Shown one piece after another: positions 1 through 9,139 of a stretch of DNA of 64,000 nt. The notes under the pieces were generated by a model that made no database searches, was not told the origin of the DNA, and saw only the letters and a program-made list of their open reading frames with translations. Each line of letters starts with the position of its first letter. The stretch's first letter is position 1. The DNA lies in assembly GCA_016713925.1 (NCBI GenBank), contig JADJOH010000008.1, positions 62,001-126,000 of the forward strand, given 5' to 3'. The DNA is from Bacteroidota bacterium (GTDB lineage: Bacteria > Bacteroidota > Bacteroidia > AKYH767-A > OLB10). A program made the position numbers and the translations under genes.

Positions 1-321
1 GCTCTGAAACAGGAAACCTATTTTTGCTCTTATATCAGCCAGTTCTTTTCGATTCATGGTAAGCGTATCCTTCCCAAATACATTTATACTTCCGCTATCA
101 GCATGAAGAAGGCCTACTATACATTTGATCAGAACTGATTTTCCCGAGCCCGATTTGCCCAGAACAACCAGATTTTCTCCTTCAAAGAGTTCCAGCGATA
201 AATCTTTAAGCACTGCCTGACTTCCGAAGGATTTGGTCAATGACTTGATTTCTATCACCGTTTTACCCGTAGCGGATTCAATCCCACTTGTTTCTTTTAT
301 GAATGTTTGTTCATCGTTCAT
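1..321 (-). CDS. mlaF: ABC transporter ATP-binding protein, MlaF-type (partial, cut by window start)
   Basis: This is the N-terminal 107 residues of an ABC ATPase; the rest lies beyond the window edge. The Walker A motif GKSGSGKS is at residues 55-62 and a Q-loop-like FLFQS is at the cut end. The start ATG overlaps the stop of the MlaE-type permease gene by ATGA, so the two are translationally coupled. MlaF-family ATPases energise MlaE permeases that move phospholipids or other hydrophobic compounds between the two membranes. The role is inferred mainly from the neighbour; the ATPase fold itself is seen directly. A periplasmic MCE (MlaD-like) gene would be expected just outside the window. 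Confidence 0.85.
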   Translation of the reverse strand, partial: MNDEQTFIKETSGIESATGKTVIEIKSLTKSFGSQAVLKDLSLELFEGENLVVLGKSGSGKSVLIKCIVGLLHADSGSINVFGKDTLTMNRKELADIRAKIGFLFQS

Positions 322-1094
322 ATCAGCATATCGGTTATCTGTACTGCAATCATATCTACTATTATTACCAGAAGTGAGGAAAGGACAACGGCGGAGTTCG
401 CAGCTAAACCTACACTCTCGGTTCCTCTGCCGGCATTGTACCCCTTATAGCAACCTACTAACCCAATAACCGCTCCGAAGAAGAAAGATTTGATGACGGC
501 AGGAATGAAATCAATAAACTCAACAGAACTGAAAGCTTGCGACATAAACAAAACAAGCGTAACATCTCCTTTTATATTTGCACCCACCCAACTGCCAAGT
601 ATACCGAGCAGATCGGCGTAAAGAATAAGCAAGGGAATCATCAACGTAGCTGCCAGTATCCGGGTGACTAATAAATATTTCATAGGATTCGCAGAAGATA
701 CTTCCATAGCATCTATTTGTTCGGTAACTTTCATAGAGCCCAATTCTGCACCCATTCCGGAACCAATTTTTCCGGCGCAGATCAATGCCGTAATTACAGG
801 CCCCATCTCACGAATGAGTGAAACTGCAACCATGCCCGGAAGCATTGTGACCGCACCGAAGTCTACCAAAACAGGTCGTGATTGTATCGTGAGAACAAGT
901 CCCATGATGGTGCCGGTGATGGAGATAAGTGGAAGTGATTTATTCCCGATCTGATAGCATTGCCGCAGGAATTCTTTAAATTCAAAGGGCGGGGAAAAAG
1001 TCTCTCTGATAATTTGGAGAATAAAAAGCGTTACGTTGCCTGTATCTTTTAGTATATTGTTCGCGGCTGTCTTTTTTCTCCAAAGCTTTTTCAC
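318..1094 (-). CDS. mlaE: MlaE-type lipid ABC transporter permease
   Basis: A 258-residue integral membrane protein of the MlaE/DUF140 family. The diagnostic block IREMGPVITALICAGKIGSG lies around residues 95-114 and is followed by MGAELGSMKVTEQIDAMEV, the conserved signature of these permeases. At least five hydrophobic segments follow the N-terminal region. The start is GTG at 1094, because the preceding in-frame codon is TGA, which leaves no room for an earlier start. It overlaps the downstream ATPase by four bases. The family exports or imports lipids at the inner membrane as part of Mla-like complexes; the substrate here is unknown. Confidence 0.88.
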   Translation of the reverse strand: MKKLWRKKTAANNILKDTGNVTLFILQIIRETFSPPFEFKEFLRQCYQIGNKSLPLISITGTIMGLVLTIQSRPVLVDFGAVTMLPGMVAVSLIREMGPVITALICAGKIGSGMGAELGSMKVTEQIDAMEVSSANPMKYLLVTRILAATLMIPLLILYADLLGILGSWVGANIKGDVTLVLFMSQAFSSVEFIDFIPAVIKSFFFGAVIGLVGCYKGYNAGRGTESVGLAANSAVVLSSLLVIIVDMIAVQITDMLI

Positions 1095-1209
1095 TCAGCT
1101 TTACAGAATTGGCTTTGGCATAACCTTTTACTGTTTCTGCCGATTTGTTAATTTTCATTTTGGCTGTGAATTATTTGAACAACTAATGTATTGAATGTAT
1201 TTTCTCCGA

Positions 1210-2337
1210 TTAATTATTCGTATCCCTTTTGAGCTTGTATTTAAACGAAAGAATGCGATGACGAATACCTTTCTTGTTAGGTTCTTCCGAAGCCATATTT
1301 CCAATAAGAAATCCCCAGGGGTGTAATGAATCGATATGATCAAATATTATTTTAAGCGTAGCGAGGATGGGAATGGAGAGAAACATTCCCGCAAGTCCCC
1401 ACAAAGCTGCCCCAATAAAAATTACGATCAGGGAGGCCAGTGCATTGAGTTTTACTTTTGATCCAACAATGCGCGGTACGAGGTAATTGTTATCAATGAA
1501 TTGAATGATGGTGTACATGGCCATAACGTAGAGCGCATAGATGGAAGATTTGGTCGCAAGCGCGATGATAACAAATATGGCTACACTTATTAACCCACCG
1601 AGGTAGGGAATTACATTTAGAATCGCTCCTAAAGTCCCAAGTAGTAAAGCATAATTGATACCCAAAATGAATAATCCCAGCGAATTTAAAACCGCAACGA
1701 TACCAATTTCAGCAAAGAGTCCTACTAAATAACTTTGTATAATGGTTTTTGTTTCGGAAAGTACAGACCTGACTTCGATATTATTGCTTGCGCCAAATAG
1801 TTTGTGGAGGAAGGTAATTATATGTGGCTGGTAGTAAAGTATCATGAAGACATATACCGGTAGCAGGAAGATCATAGCAAGTATATTCCCCATACCGGTC
1901 AGCGTGGAACCAATGGCACCACTGCCATTCTTCATTAATTCTGATTTCGCATTATCAATAAGTGAATTTGATTTTTGAGGACTTAGATTGAAAGTTTCCG
2001 AAAGCCATTTGATAACTTCATTTAGCAATTCCCGGAATTTGCCTTCAAGAGTGGGCCATGCTTCAATGAGCAGTGTAGCCTGAGAAGTAATGATAGAAAT
2101 AGCAGTAATAACCAGAAGCAAGGTCGCTGTTAATATGATAGCAATGGAAAGCGTACGATGAACTCCCTTTTTTACAAGGAAGTTCACTGCAGGATTGACG
2201 AGTATGGCTATTAGAATGGAGAAAACTATTGGTAGCATTATACTCTTACCAATAGATAGAATAACGAATACCAGCGATAAACCAATAAGAATGATAGTAA
2301 CTTTGAAGTAAGTGGGGAAGTTCACGGTAGTATTCAT
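1210..2337 (-). CDS. AI-2E family transporter (UPF0118 permease)
   Basis: A 375-residue polytopic membrane protein of the AI-2E/PerM family (PF01594). It shows two N-terminal membrane segments (FKVTIILIGLSLVFVIL and a following VFSILIAILVNPAVNF), a long central soluble stretch, and the family-typical GTLGAILNVIPYLGG segment in the C-terminal half followed by further membrane spans. Members have been linked to export of AI-2 or to Na+/H+ antiport, so the substrate cannot be told from sequence. It is transcribed in the same direction as the Mla genes, but a 115-bp gap separates it from mlaE. A TAnnTTTG box lies about 54 bp upstream of its ATG. Confidence 0.85.
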   Translation of the reverse strand: MNTTVNFPTYFKVTIILIGLSLVFVILSIGKSIMLPIVFSILIAILVNPAVNFLVKKGVHRTLSIAIILTATLLLVITAISIITSQATLLIEAWPTLEGKFRELLNEVIKWLSETFNLSPQKSNSLIDNAKSELMKNGSGAIGSTLTGMGNILAMIFLLPVYVFMILYYQPHIITFLHKLFGASNNIEVRSVLSETKTIIQSYLVGLFAEIGIVAVLNSLGLFILGINYALLLGTLGAILNVIPYLGGLISVAIFVIIALATKSSIYALYVMAMYTIIQFIDNNYLVPRIVGSKVKLNALASLIVIFIGAALWGLAGMFLSIPILATLKIIFDHIDSLHPWGFLIGNMASEEPNKKGIRHRILSFKYKLKRDTNN

Positions 2338-2390
2338 GATGAAGTAGATATTATGAAATATGTTTCATACTAATGATCTACCTTGTCTTA

Positions 2391-2398
2391 CAAATTTA
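2391..2398 (-). promoter_or_regulatory. -7 promoter element (TAAATTTG) for the AI-2E family gene
   Basis: Read on the minus strand this is TAAATTTG, an exact match to the Bacteroidota -7 consensus TAnnTTTG. It lies in the short intergenic gap about 54 bp before the ATG. No clear TTTG -33 box was found at the usual distance, so this is a moderate call. Confidence 0.4.
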
Positions 2399-2497
2399 TT
2401 AATAATGTGCACGGAAAGTGTTATACAACATTTTGAGTATGTTATATAATTCACACATTCGGATGTAGAAGCCTTATTTTGTTTCCCTGAATTAAGG

Positions 2498-4258
2498 TTA
2501 ATCAAAATTCAGAGATATTTTATTCCTCTTTCTTTCCCGTTCTTCCTTGAATTGTTTACGCGGTGATTCTGCATTAAGCATATTCATTTCCCTATAGGCT
2601 TTCAATAACGATTCGGGTAGCTCACCCTTATAATCGATCTTATAAATGGAGTATCCGTTGAAAGGTACAGTACTGATGGTCTTAGAAAAAACTAACCGTT
2701 CTTTTGATTTGATATTTTTAAAATAGGATTTGAAATTTTCTTCACGCTCCTTTCTTAACTCCGATATTCGGGTGTTAATAAGGGACGACGGAATAATTCT
2801 TCTGCATTTATCCTGTATCGTAAATAGCAAGGAATCTTTTACCATATTGTCCAGATAGTTAACAAATGATGGGTCTTTTATGGACATTTTTTCAATTTTT
2901 CGGATATCTCCCGGAGTCAGGGCAGTAGGCTCTATTTTTTGCCTTGTCAGATAGTATTTTTTCCTGGCTTCAAAGAGTAGTATATTTTCCCTTTCCTTTT
3001 CACTGTACTCTTCCGGATAAATGGTTATGGATGCCGAGGGTGTCTCTTCCATAAATTCAGCCATTCTTTGAACGAATTTTTGCTCATCTGAACCTATTGT
3101 CCCTTCTAAAATATCCCATTTCATTGTTAGAGAATTTTCAATGGTGGTCTCTACTTTTTTAATTTTCATCCTGTAAGGAGTATTCACCGGTTTGATAAAA
3201 ATATTTTCAAGCAGATCAAATAAGGCATCCCGTAGATGAAATACGGGATTCTTTAAATCACCACTAATGGGTATTTCGTAATCAATTACATTTCCATTTT
3301 CTCTTACAAGAGCCATAACTAGTGGTAATGGTAACCACTTTGTATCTTTACCCTTCTCCCGGTCTGTTAGACGGGGATCAATAATGACTAAATGATTTTC
3401 ACTTTTGATGATGCCATGTCGCACGCTCCAGTCGCCGTTCAGCTCTACACTTCCCCGATCAAAAGGAGACGAGGTATAAGCTTTACTGTAGGGATTGAAA
3501 GCGGCAAGGGGTAACTTTTGAAATTTAAAGTTTAAATCAAATTCACCACTGTCTTTTGGATTGATACTCAAATTTACAGATACATTACCGTGAGGCTTGA
3601 TGCCGGAGTACAGGGCCATTTGTACACGCCGGTGATCTTTGTCGATGGAATCGGAGATGATGGAGATAGGGTCAAGGGCAAGACTAAAACGTTCTCCTAA
3701 TGAATAATCAACATATCGTATATCACCGTTATAAAGCGCAAGCCTGTCAATTTTATAATGACTCTGAAAGAAGCGCTGTGAGATCAGTTTTATGTAGTTG
3801 GCAATTTCTATAATAAGATTGAATTTTGCGGGGTCTGCTTTTGCCGCATCAATATTACTTCCACCCTCTCCAAAAATGGTTTGGATATTGTCCAGCTTAT
3901 CGTATTTTTCGTATTTAAAATAGGGTTTATTTAAGGATATAGAGTCATAGAAGAAGATAAGTTTTTTAGGGCTTAATTCATGAATGGCTATCACCAGACG
4001 GTCAAAGGAAGCGTAATCAGTCAATGAATCTTTACCGAAATGAAAGTCATGGACAGAAATATTTCCGGATAATGTTGTATTGATTCGTTCTTCAAAGTCA
4101 CCTTGCGATTTAATATCAGCATTCAGGATGGCAGAGAATTTACCAAAGTTGGTAAGGTCTTTCAAATACTGGTCTATAATATCTAATGTAAATTCATGAA
4201 TCACTAAGGCCAAACGATACGTGTTTTTCTTTATATTGATGCGTAGATCACCCTTCAT
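2498..4258 (-). CDS. DUF748/AsmA-like envelope protein, C-terminal fragment of a split gene
   Basis: 586 residues forming the main part of a DUF748 (AsmA-like) protein. They include the beta-rich repeat region with KGDLRINIKKNTYRLALVIH and IDQYLKDLTNFGKFSAILN near the start, and a charged, helical C-terminus. AsmA-like proteins are long periplasm-facing bridges implicated in lipid transport or outer-membrane assembly. The ATG at 4258 is probably not a real start. The reading frame continues upstream as FFAGIGSGDMKGD if one base is added to the run of five T (coding strand) at 4280-4284, which joins it to the upstream fragment and gives a normal protein of about 786 residues. As written, the two parts overlap by ATGA. 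Confidence 0.75.
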   Translation of the reverse strand: MKGDLRINIKKNTYRLALVIHEFTLDIIDQYLKDLTNFGKFSAILNADIKSQGDFEERINTTLSGNISVHDFHFGKDSLTDYASFDRLVIAIHELSPKKLIFFYDSISLNKPYFKYEKYDKLDNIQTIFGEGGSNIDAAKADPAKFNLIIEIANYIKLISQRFFQSHYKIDRLALYNGDIRYVDYSLGERFSLALDPISIISDSIDKDHRRVQMALYSGIKPHGNVSVNLSINPKDSGEFDLNFKFQKLPLAAFNPYSKAYTSSPFDRGSVELNGDWSVRHGIIKSENHLVIIDPRLTDREKGKDTKWLPLPLVMALVRENGNVIDYEIPISGDLKNPVFHLRDALFDLLENIFIKPVNTPYRMKIKKVETTIENSLTMKWDILEGTIGSDEQKFVQRMAEFMEETPSASITIYPEEYSEKERENILLFEARKKYYLTRQKIEPTALTPGDIRKIEKMSIKDPSFVNYLDNMVKDSLLFTIQDKCRRIIPSSLINTRISELRKEREENFKSYFKNIKSKERLVFSKTISTVPFNGYSIYKIDYKGELPESLLKAYREMNMLNAESPRKQFKEERERKRNKISLNFD

Positions 4259-4857
4259 ATCCCCACTCCCGATACCCGCAAAAAGTCAAATTTAAAACCT
4301 ACTGTATCTTTATCCCACCTGTAGCCATCGCTCTTTATATTTACTTTATTTATGGAGTAGCTGACAGCAGTCAAACTATCTGAATAGTGGAATTCCCCAT
4401 CCTGAATTTCGACATCGAGAAGATTGAAGTTCATTCCATCTTTTGCAAGAGAGTCTATTATAGTGGAATCAGCTTTACTGAATTTATTAATGATATCAGT
4501 AAAGTTGAAAGTGTTCTTGGTTTGTATAATATTACCTTTCGGTTGAACTAATGTAAGTTCACTGATTTCAAAGGTGTTATTAAATAATTTTAAAAGCGAA
4601 ATATTTATGCTGAGATTTTTCGTTTCAAGGAAAATACTGTCACTTTCCAACTCATGGATGTTGAAGTTATGCGCATTCAGATATCCGGTGAATGGATTAA
4701 CATAAACCCAGTCTAAAGTAATATTGCGTCCGGTATATTTTTCGTCGTATTTTTCAATTGCATATTTGGTTAAAGGGGATATTAATAGTATAATTAAAAT
4801 GAGTAATGAAAGGATTACAATTATGGTCTTGAAAACAGGGCGGTTTATTTTTAGCAT
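4255..4857 (-). CDS. DUF748/AsmA-like envelope protein, N-terminal fragment of a split gene
   Basis: 200 residues with one N-terminal membrane anchor (TIIVILSLLILIILLISPL) followed by the beginning of the DUF748 domain (GRNITLDWVYVNPFTGYLNA, then SINISLLKLFNNTFEISEL). It ends prematurely in FLRVSGVGI where the frame is lost at the homopolymer at 4280-4284. Alone it would be a membrane-anchored stub; with the downstream 586-residue piece it makes a complete family member. Either the base is missing from the assembly, the gene is a recent pseudogene, or slippage on the T run restores the frame. I consider a missing base most likely. Confidence 0.75.
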   Translation of the reverse strand: MLKINRPVFKTIIVILSLLILIILLISPLTKYAIEKYDEKYTGRNITLDWVYVNPFTGYLNAHNFNIHELESDSIFLETKNLSINISLLKLFNNTFEISELTLVQPKGNIIQTKNTFNFTDIINKFSKADSTIIDSLAKDGMNFNLLDVEIQDGEFHYSDSLTAVSYSINKVNIKSDGYRWDKDTVGFKFDFLRVSGVGI

Positions 4858-5062
4858 AAAGTGAATTAAAGAATCAGTTTAATAAAGGAAATTAGTTTAG
4901 AATTAAAAATAACACAGTCAAGTTGGCGGATGCATGTTGAAGATCATAGGATAACGCAGAATTATGATATTCAATGTGTCAATGTCAAAGATGAGTTTAA
5001 AAGACCGAATTAATATTATATAATTTCAACTTATTCTTACAATATTCACACTTTTCACCACT

Positions 5063-5150
5063 TTATATCCATTTATCTCCATTATATCCATTTATATCAA
5101 GGTATATCAAGGTATATCAAGGTATATCAAGGTATATCAAAGTATACCAA
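5063..5150 (+). repeat. 10-bp tandem repeat array (GGTATATCAA units) upstream of the GH130 operon
   Basis: Four perfect copies of GGTATATCAA occupy 5101-5140. They are preceded by degenerate units (TTTATATCAA at 5091-5100 and earlier TTATATCCA-like units from 5063) and followed by AGTATACCAA. The period of about one helical turn puts every unit on the same face of the DNA. It lies in the 531-bp gap between the divergent DUF748 and GH130 genes, which otherwise is AT-rich and shows no convincing gene. It could be a regulator-binding array or just slippage-prone filler. Confidence 0.8.
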
Positions 5151-5388
5151 TTTTTACCGGTATTGATAGGATAGAATTGAAGTAAATGAAATGATGACGG
5201 AGAGAGTGTGTAATGAATGATTTTGCAGCCATAAGTGTGAATTTTATAACTTAAAATAATTATAGTGTAACCTGCCGGTATTTTAATAGTGGATATTTGT
5301 ATGCAGAGATCATGCTTCTGGTTAGTGCCAATATTGATGTAGGGCTAACAAGTACATAACGAAATAAATTACGATCTCACCGGATGTT

Positions 5389-6426
5389 ATGATAAATGTT
5401 AAAAAGGAAGGTGTAATACTTACGAAGTCAGCAACAGGATTTGATCACGATGGGGTTTTAAATCCTGCCGTTATTATGGAAGACGGTTTAATACACCTGT
5501 TTTATAGAGCCGTTAGAAAGGGAAACTATTCCAGTATCGGTTATTGTAATATGATTAGTCCATTGGTTATTAATGAACGTAGTAACACACCTGTATTGTA
5601 TCCTCAGTTTGACTATGAATCGCATGGGGTGGAAGATCCCCGGATAGTTAAAATTGAGGATATGTATTATATGTCTTATACAGCTTATGATGGCGTAAAT
5701 GCGCTTGGGGCTTTAGCTGTATCTAAAGATTTGTTGCACTTCGATAAACTTGGACTTATTGCTCCACAATTTACCTATGAGGAATTTAGCCATCTCGCAG
5801 AGGCCAAAGGAGCGATCAATGAGAAATATCTTAGATACAATGAACATGAACAAGTGAAGGAAAAGGATGGTAAGAAAATCTTTATATGGGTAAAGAATCT
5901 TATTTTTTTTCCAAGAAAAATTAATGATAAGTTCTATTTTCTGCACAGAGTAAGACCCGATATCCAACTGGTTTGTGTGGATGAACTGTCCGACCTCAAT
6001 ACTGATTTCTGGCAAAAATATTTTTTACATTTGGACGAACATATTGTGCTAAAGCCAAAGCATGAACACGAAGTAAGTTATATCGGAGGCGGATGTCCTC
6101 CAATTGAGACGGATCACGGCTGGCTCTTGATCTACCATGGTGTTCACGATACTGTTAAAGGCTATGTCTATACCGCTTGTGCTGCCCTTTTGGATCTTGA
6201 AGACCCGCTTAAAGAAATTTCCAGATTACCTTATGCGCTGTTTCAACCGGAGTTTAGTTGGGAATTGAAAGGAGAAGTGAACAATGTTTGTTTTCCTACA
6301 GGTACTGTTTTAATAGAAGACACGTTGTATATTTATTATGGAGCAGCGGATGAACAAATAGCCTGCGCTTCAGTAAGTATCAGTGAGTTGTTAGACGAAT
6401 TATTATTATTTAAGAAGAAAACATGA
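5389..6426 (+). CDS. GH130 family glycoside phosphorylase/hydrolase (mannoside-type)
   Basis: 345 residues forming a five-bladed propeller of glycoside hydrolase family 130. Visible family blocks are LNPAVIMEDGLIHLFYRAV (about 24-42), HGVEDPRIVKIEDMYYMSYT (about 79-98) with the invariant EDPR, and SYIGGGCPPIETDHGWLLIY near residue 230. GH130 enzymes phosphorolyse or hydrolyse beta-mannosides; bacterial members act on mannosyl-glucose, mannobiose or N-glycan core mannose. No signal peptide is present, so it is cytoplasmic. Its stop overlaps the start of the GT4 gene by ATGA, which indicates one operon for making and breaking a mannose-containing glycan or glycoside. The specific substrate is not determinable. 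Confidence 0.88.
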   Translation: MINVKKEGVILTKSATGFDHDGVLNPAVIMEDGLIHLFYRAVRKGNYSSIGYCNMISPLVINERSNTPVLYPQFDYESHGVEDPRIVKIEDMYYMSYTAYDGVNALGALAVSKDLLHFDKLGLIAPQFTYEEFSHLAEAKGAINEKYLRYNEHEQVKEKDGKKIFIWVKNLIFFPRKINDKFYFLHRVRPDIQLVCVDELSDLNTDFWQKYFLHLDEHIVLKPKHEHEVSYIGGGCPPIETDHGWLLIYHGVHDTVKGYVYTACAALLDLEDPLKEISRLPYALFQPEFSWELKGEVNNVCFPTGTVLIEDTLYIYYGAADEQIACASVSISELLDELLLFKKKT

Positions 6427-8777
6427 GCTATAACGATCTATTGATTGCAGAAGATACTTCTTTCCAGGATGTCATACAGGAATTGCTTTTCACTGAGAGT
6501 ATTCCTGAAGTGAAAAAGGTATTACCGGAAATCCTTATGGTATCCTCTTATTGGCCCCGGGAATGTGGTATTGCCACGTACAGCCAGGACCTTATTACCG
6601 CCATAAGAAAAAAGTATGGTGATTCCTTTAAAATGACTGTATGCGCATTGGAAGCTGACAATCATCAGCATCATTATAGTGAGGATGTGAAGTACGTTTT
6701 TAATACAGGGGATTCAAATAAGTATTTACCGATGGCACATGCAATTAATAGAGATACAGCTATTAATTTGATCTTGATACAACATGAGTTTGGGTTTTAT
6801 TCAAAACATGAAGAACACTTTTCTGAATTTATTGATACTATTGTTAAGCCTGTTGTCGTCGTATTTCATACAGTCTTACCTCGCCCTGATGAAAGAAGGA
6901 GGATACATGTTCAGAAAATTGTAAGTATTGCTCAATCAATTATAGTGATGACTAATTCTTCAGCAGAAATATTAATCAGGGATTATAATACAGCCAAAGA
7001 GAAAATTACAGTAATTCCGCATGGTACACATTTGGTTCCACATGCGGATAAAGAGACATTGAAAATAAAATTAAATCTTGCCGGCAGGAAAGTCTTAAGC
7101 ACTTTTGGCTTACTGGGTTCAGGAAAGAATATTGAAACGTCGCTAAAGGCGTTGCCGGCGGTAATAAAAAATCATGGCGATGTACTTTTTTTAATAATCG
7201 GTAAAACACATCCTGAATTATTCAAAAGAGAGGGAGAAGCATATCGCACCAAACTGGAAAATATGGTTCGGGAGCTGCAGTTGCAAAACCATGTTAAATT
7301 TATAAATAGTTTCTTACCGCTTCCGGATCTGTTGGAGTACCTTCAACTCACCGATGTTTATTTATTTACTTCAAAAGATCCGAATCAAGCGGTCAGTGGA
7401 ACCTTTGCATATGCTATTAGTTGTGGCTGTCCTGTAGTATCTACCCCAATTCCTCATGCCAGAGAAGTGCTTAAAGAAGATGCCGGTATCTGTTTTGATT
7501 TTGAGAACGCCTCACAACTATCAGAAGCGGTGAATAGTCTGTTGGATAATACGGAATGGAGAGAAAATATGAAGGCGAATGGCTTACATAGAATGGCCGC
7601 AACTGCATGGGAAAATATAGCCATTGCGCATACAAAGCTTTTTGAAAAATTAGAAGGGAATAAAATCAAATCAGAATTTGTTATTCCTGTTGTAAATTTA
7701 GAGCATATAAAACGATTGACCACCCACTTCGGAATGATTCAGTTTTCGAAGATAAATCAACCTGATTTGGCAACGGGATATACATTAGATGATAATGCCA
7801 GAGCCATGATTGCGATGTGTCAGTATTTTGAGCTGACCAGGCAACCGGTAAGTTTGAAGTATATTTCTATCTATCTGGACTTTATCAAATATTGTTTATT
7901 GCCTGAAGGCTACTTTCAAAATTATGTGGATGAGGATGGTAGGTTTACCGATCAGAATGAGACAACAAACCTCGCTGATTCTAATGGTAGAGCCATTTGG
8001 GCGTTGGGCTACCTGATATCACTACAGGATATATTACCTAAGAAGCAGGTGGATACCGCTATGGAAATTTTAGACGTGGCTATGCAAAACGTAAGTAAAA
8101 TTCACTCCACACGTGCAATGGCTTTTGTAATAAAGGGATTGTACTATCGTTCGAAAAAACAAAAATCAATAAACGATTTGTTTTCTATAAAGCAACTTGC
8201 TGACAGACTTGTACAAATGTACCGTCATGAATCAGGTCCGGATTGGAATTGGTATGAGAGTTATCTCACTTATGCGAATAGTATCTTGCCGGAAGCCTTA
8301 TTATGTGCATGGTTAGCGACCGGAGATCCGATTTACAAGGATATTGCAAAGACTTCATTCGATTTCCTTTTGTCGAAAACCTTCTTTGATGATCGAATCC
8401 GCGTAGTTTCAAATAAGCTTTGGTTGCAAAAGGGGGCGGATGTATTGCAGGTAAAAAAGGGTGGTGAACAACCGATTGATGTGGCCTATACTATACTTGC
8501 ATTAGACAATTTCTATCAAACTTTCAAGGAGCAGGGCTATCTCTACAAAATGCATAAATCATTTAATTGGTTTTTAGGAAATAATCACTTGCATCAGATT
8601 ATCTACAATCCTTGCACAGGTGGATGCTACGATGGACTAGAAGAAAATTATGTAAATCTGAATCAGGGCGCTGAATCCACGGTGAGTTATCTGATGGCAC
8701 GATTGACTATAGAAAAGTATTCAACTACAGAAGCTGCTCGGTTGAAGTCTGTAGGCCTGAAAGAGTTTAGCATATAG
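6423..8777 (+). CDS. GT4 glycosyltransferase fused to a C-terminal helical-barrel domain
   Basis: 784 residues in two parts. Residues about 35-410 are a family 4 glycosyltransferase (GT-B fold): SSYWPRECGIATYSQDL at the N-terminal donor/acceptor cleft, IPHGTHLVPH in the linker, STFGLLGSGKNIETSLKALP, and a C-terminal nucleotide-sugar site ending TFAYAISCGCPVVSTPIPHA with the family glutamate in REVLKE. Residues about 430-784 are alpha-helical with repeated aromatic pairs (TGYTLDDNARAMIAMCQYFE, LADSNGRAIWALGYLIS, PDWNWYESYLTYANSILPEA), resembling an (alpha/alpha)6 toroid. The second half may be a carbohydrate-binding or trimming module. Coupled to the GH130 gene by a 4-bp overlap. The sugar donor is unknown. 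Confidence 0.85.
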   Translation: MSYNDLLIAEDTSFQDVIQELLFTESIPEVKKVLPEILMVSSYWPRECGIATYSQDLITAIRKKYGDSFKMTVCALEADNHQHHYSEDVKYVFNTGDSNKYLPMAHAINRDTAINLILIQHEFGFYSKHEEHFSEFIDTIVKPVVVVFHTVLPRPDERRRIHVQKIVSIAQSIIVMTNSSAEILIRDYNTAKEKITVIPHGTHLVPHADKETLKIKLNLAGRKVLSTFGLLGSGKNIETSLKALPAVIKNHGDVLFLIIGKTHPELFKREGEAYRTKLENMVRELQLQNHVKFINSFLPLPDLLEYLQLTDVYLFTSKDPNQAVSGTFAYAISCGCPVVSTPIPHAREVLKEDAGICFDFENASQLSEAVNSLLDNTEWRENMKANGLHRMAATAWENIAIAHTKLFEKLEGNKIKSEFVIPVVNLEHIKRLTTHFGMIQFSKINQPDLATGYTLDDNARAMIAMCQYFELTRQPVSLKYISIYLDFIKYCLLPEGYFQNYVDEDGRFTDQNETTNLADSNGRAIWALGYLISLQDILPKKQVDTAMEILDVAMQNVSKIHSTRAMAFVIKGLYYRSKKQKSINDLFSIKQLADRLVQMYRHESGPDWNWYESYLTYANSILPEALLCAWLATGDPIYKDIAKTSFDFLLSKTFFDDRIRVVSNKLWLQKGADVLQVKKGGEQPIDVAYTILALDNFYQTFKEQGYLYKMHKSFNWFLGNNHLHQIIYNPCTGGCYDGLEENYVNLNQGAESTVSYLMARLTIEKYSTTEAARLKSVGLKEFSI

Positions 8778-8813
8778 AAGTAAATAATATAATCCTCCTG
8801 ATAAAAGCAAGCT

Positions 8814-8955
8814 TCCGCATATTTCGCCTTTTCGCCTTTTCGTCTTTCGCCTTTTCGTCCTTCGTACCTGCATGCCGGCAGGTTTCGTATTTCGCATTTC
8901 GCATTTTCGTACCTGCCGACAGACAGGTTTCGTATTTCGTATTTTCGTATTATTC
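8814..8955. repeat. TTTCG-type low-complexity satellite with embedded palindromes
   Basis: The 362-bp gap after the GT4 gene holds a run of short units of the type TTTCGCC, TTTCGTA and TTTCGCA. Two imperfect palindromes are embedded, at 8866-8883 (ACCTGC...GCAGGT arms) and 8911-8928 (ACCTG...CAGGT arms). The same unit and the same palindrome, in perfect form, recur at about 48.97-49.23 kb. Translated frames through it are repetitive and not credible proteins. Nothing else is visible in the gap. Confidence 0.8.
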
Positions 8956-9139
8956 ATTGAAAATGTAGCAAACATGTAAATAATATAAGCAATTGTGTAA
9001 TTACTATGTGTTTCCCGAAGTGCATCTTTGATGCGGATTAGAAAAGGAATTTTACACCCTTTATTAAGACAGAACACTAAGAACTGATACGAACCATGTA
9101 GCTGTTTACAGTGAAACTTAAAATAAAGTAAAATAACAA

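Noticed and set aside
1000..1159. Small frame upstream of and overlapping mlaE (ATG at 1159, reading MKINKSAETVKGYAKANSVK and on, about 58 codons)
   Set aside because: The first 25 codons look protein-like, but the rest only shadows mlaE in another frame. A frame fusion with mlaE is not needed, because mlaE already has a complete N-terminus from GTG 1094.
4255..4258. ATGA overlap between the two DUF748 pieces as genuine translational coupling
   Set aside because: The upstream frame carries clear coding sequence on both sides of the T run, so the ATG is internal to one gene.
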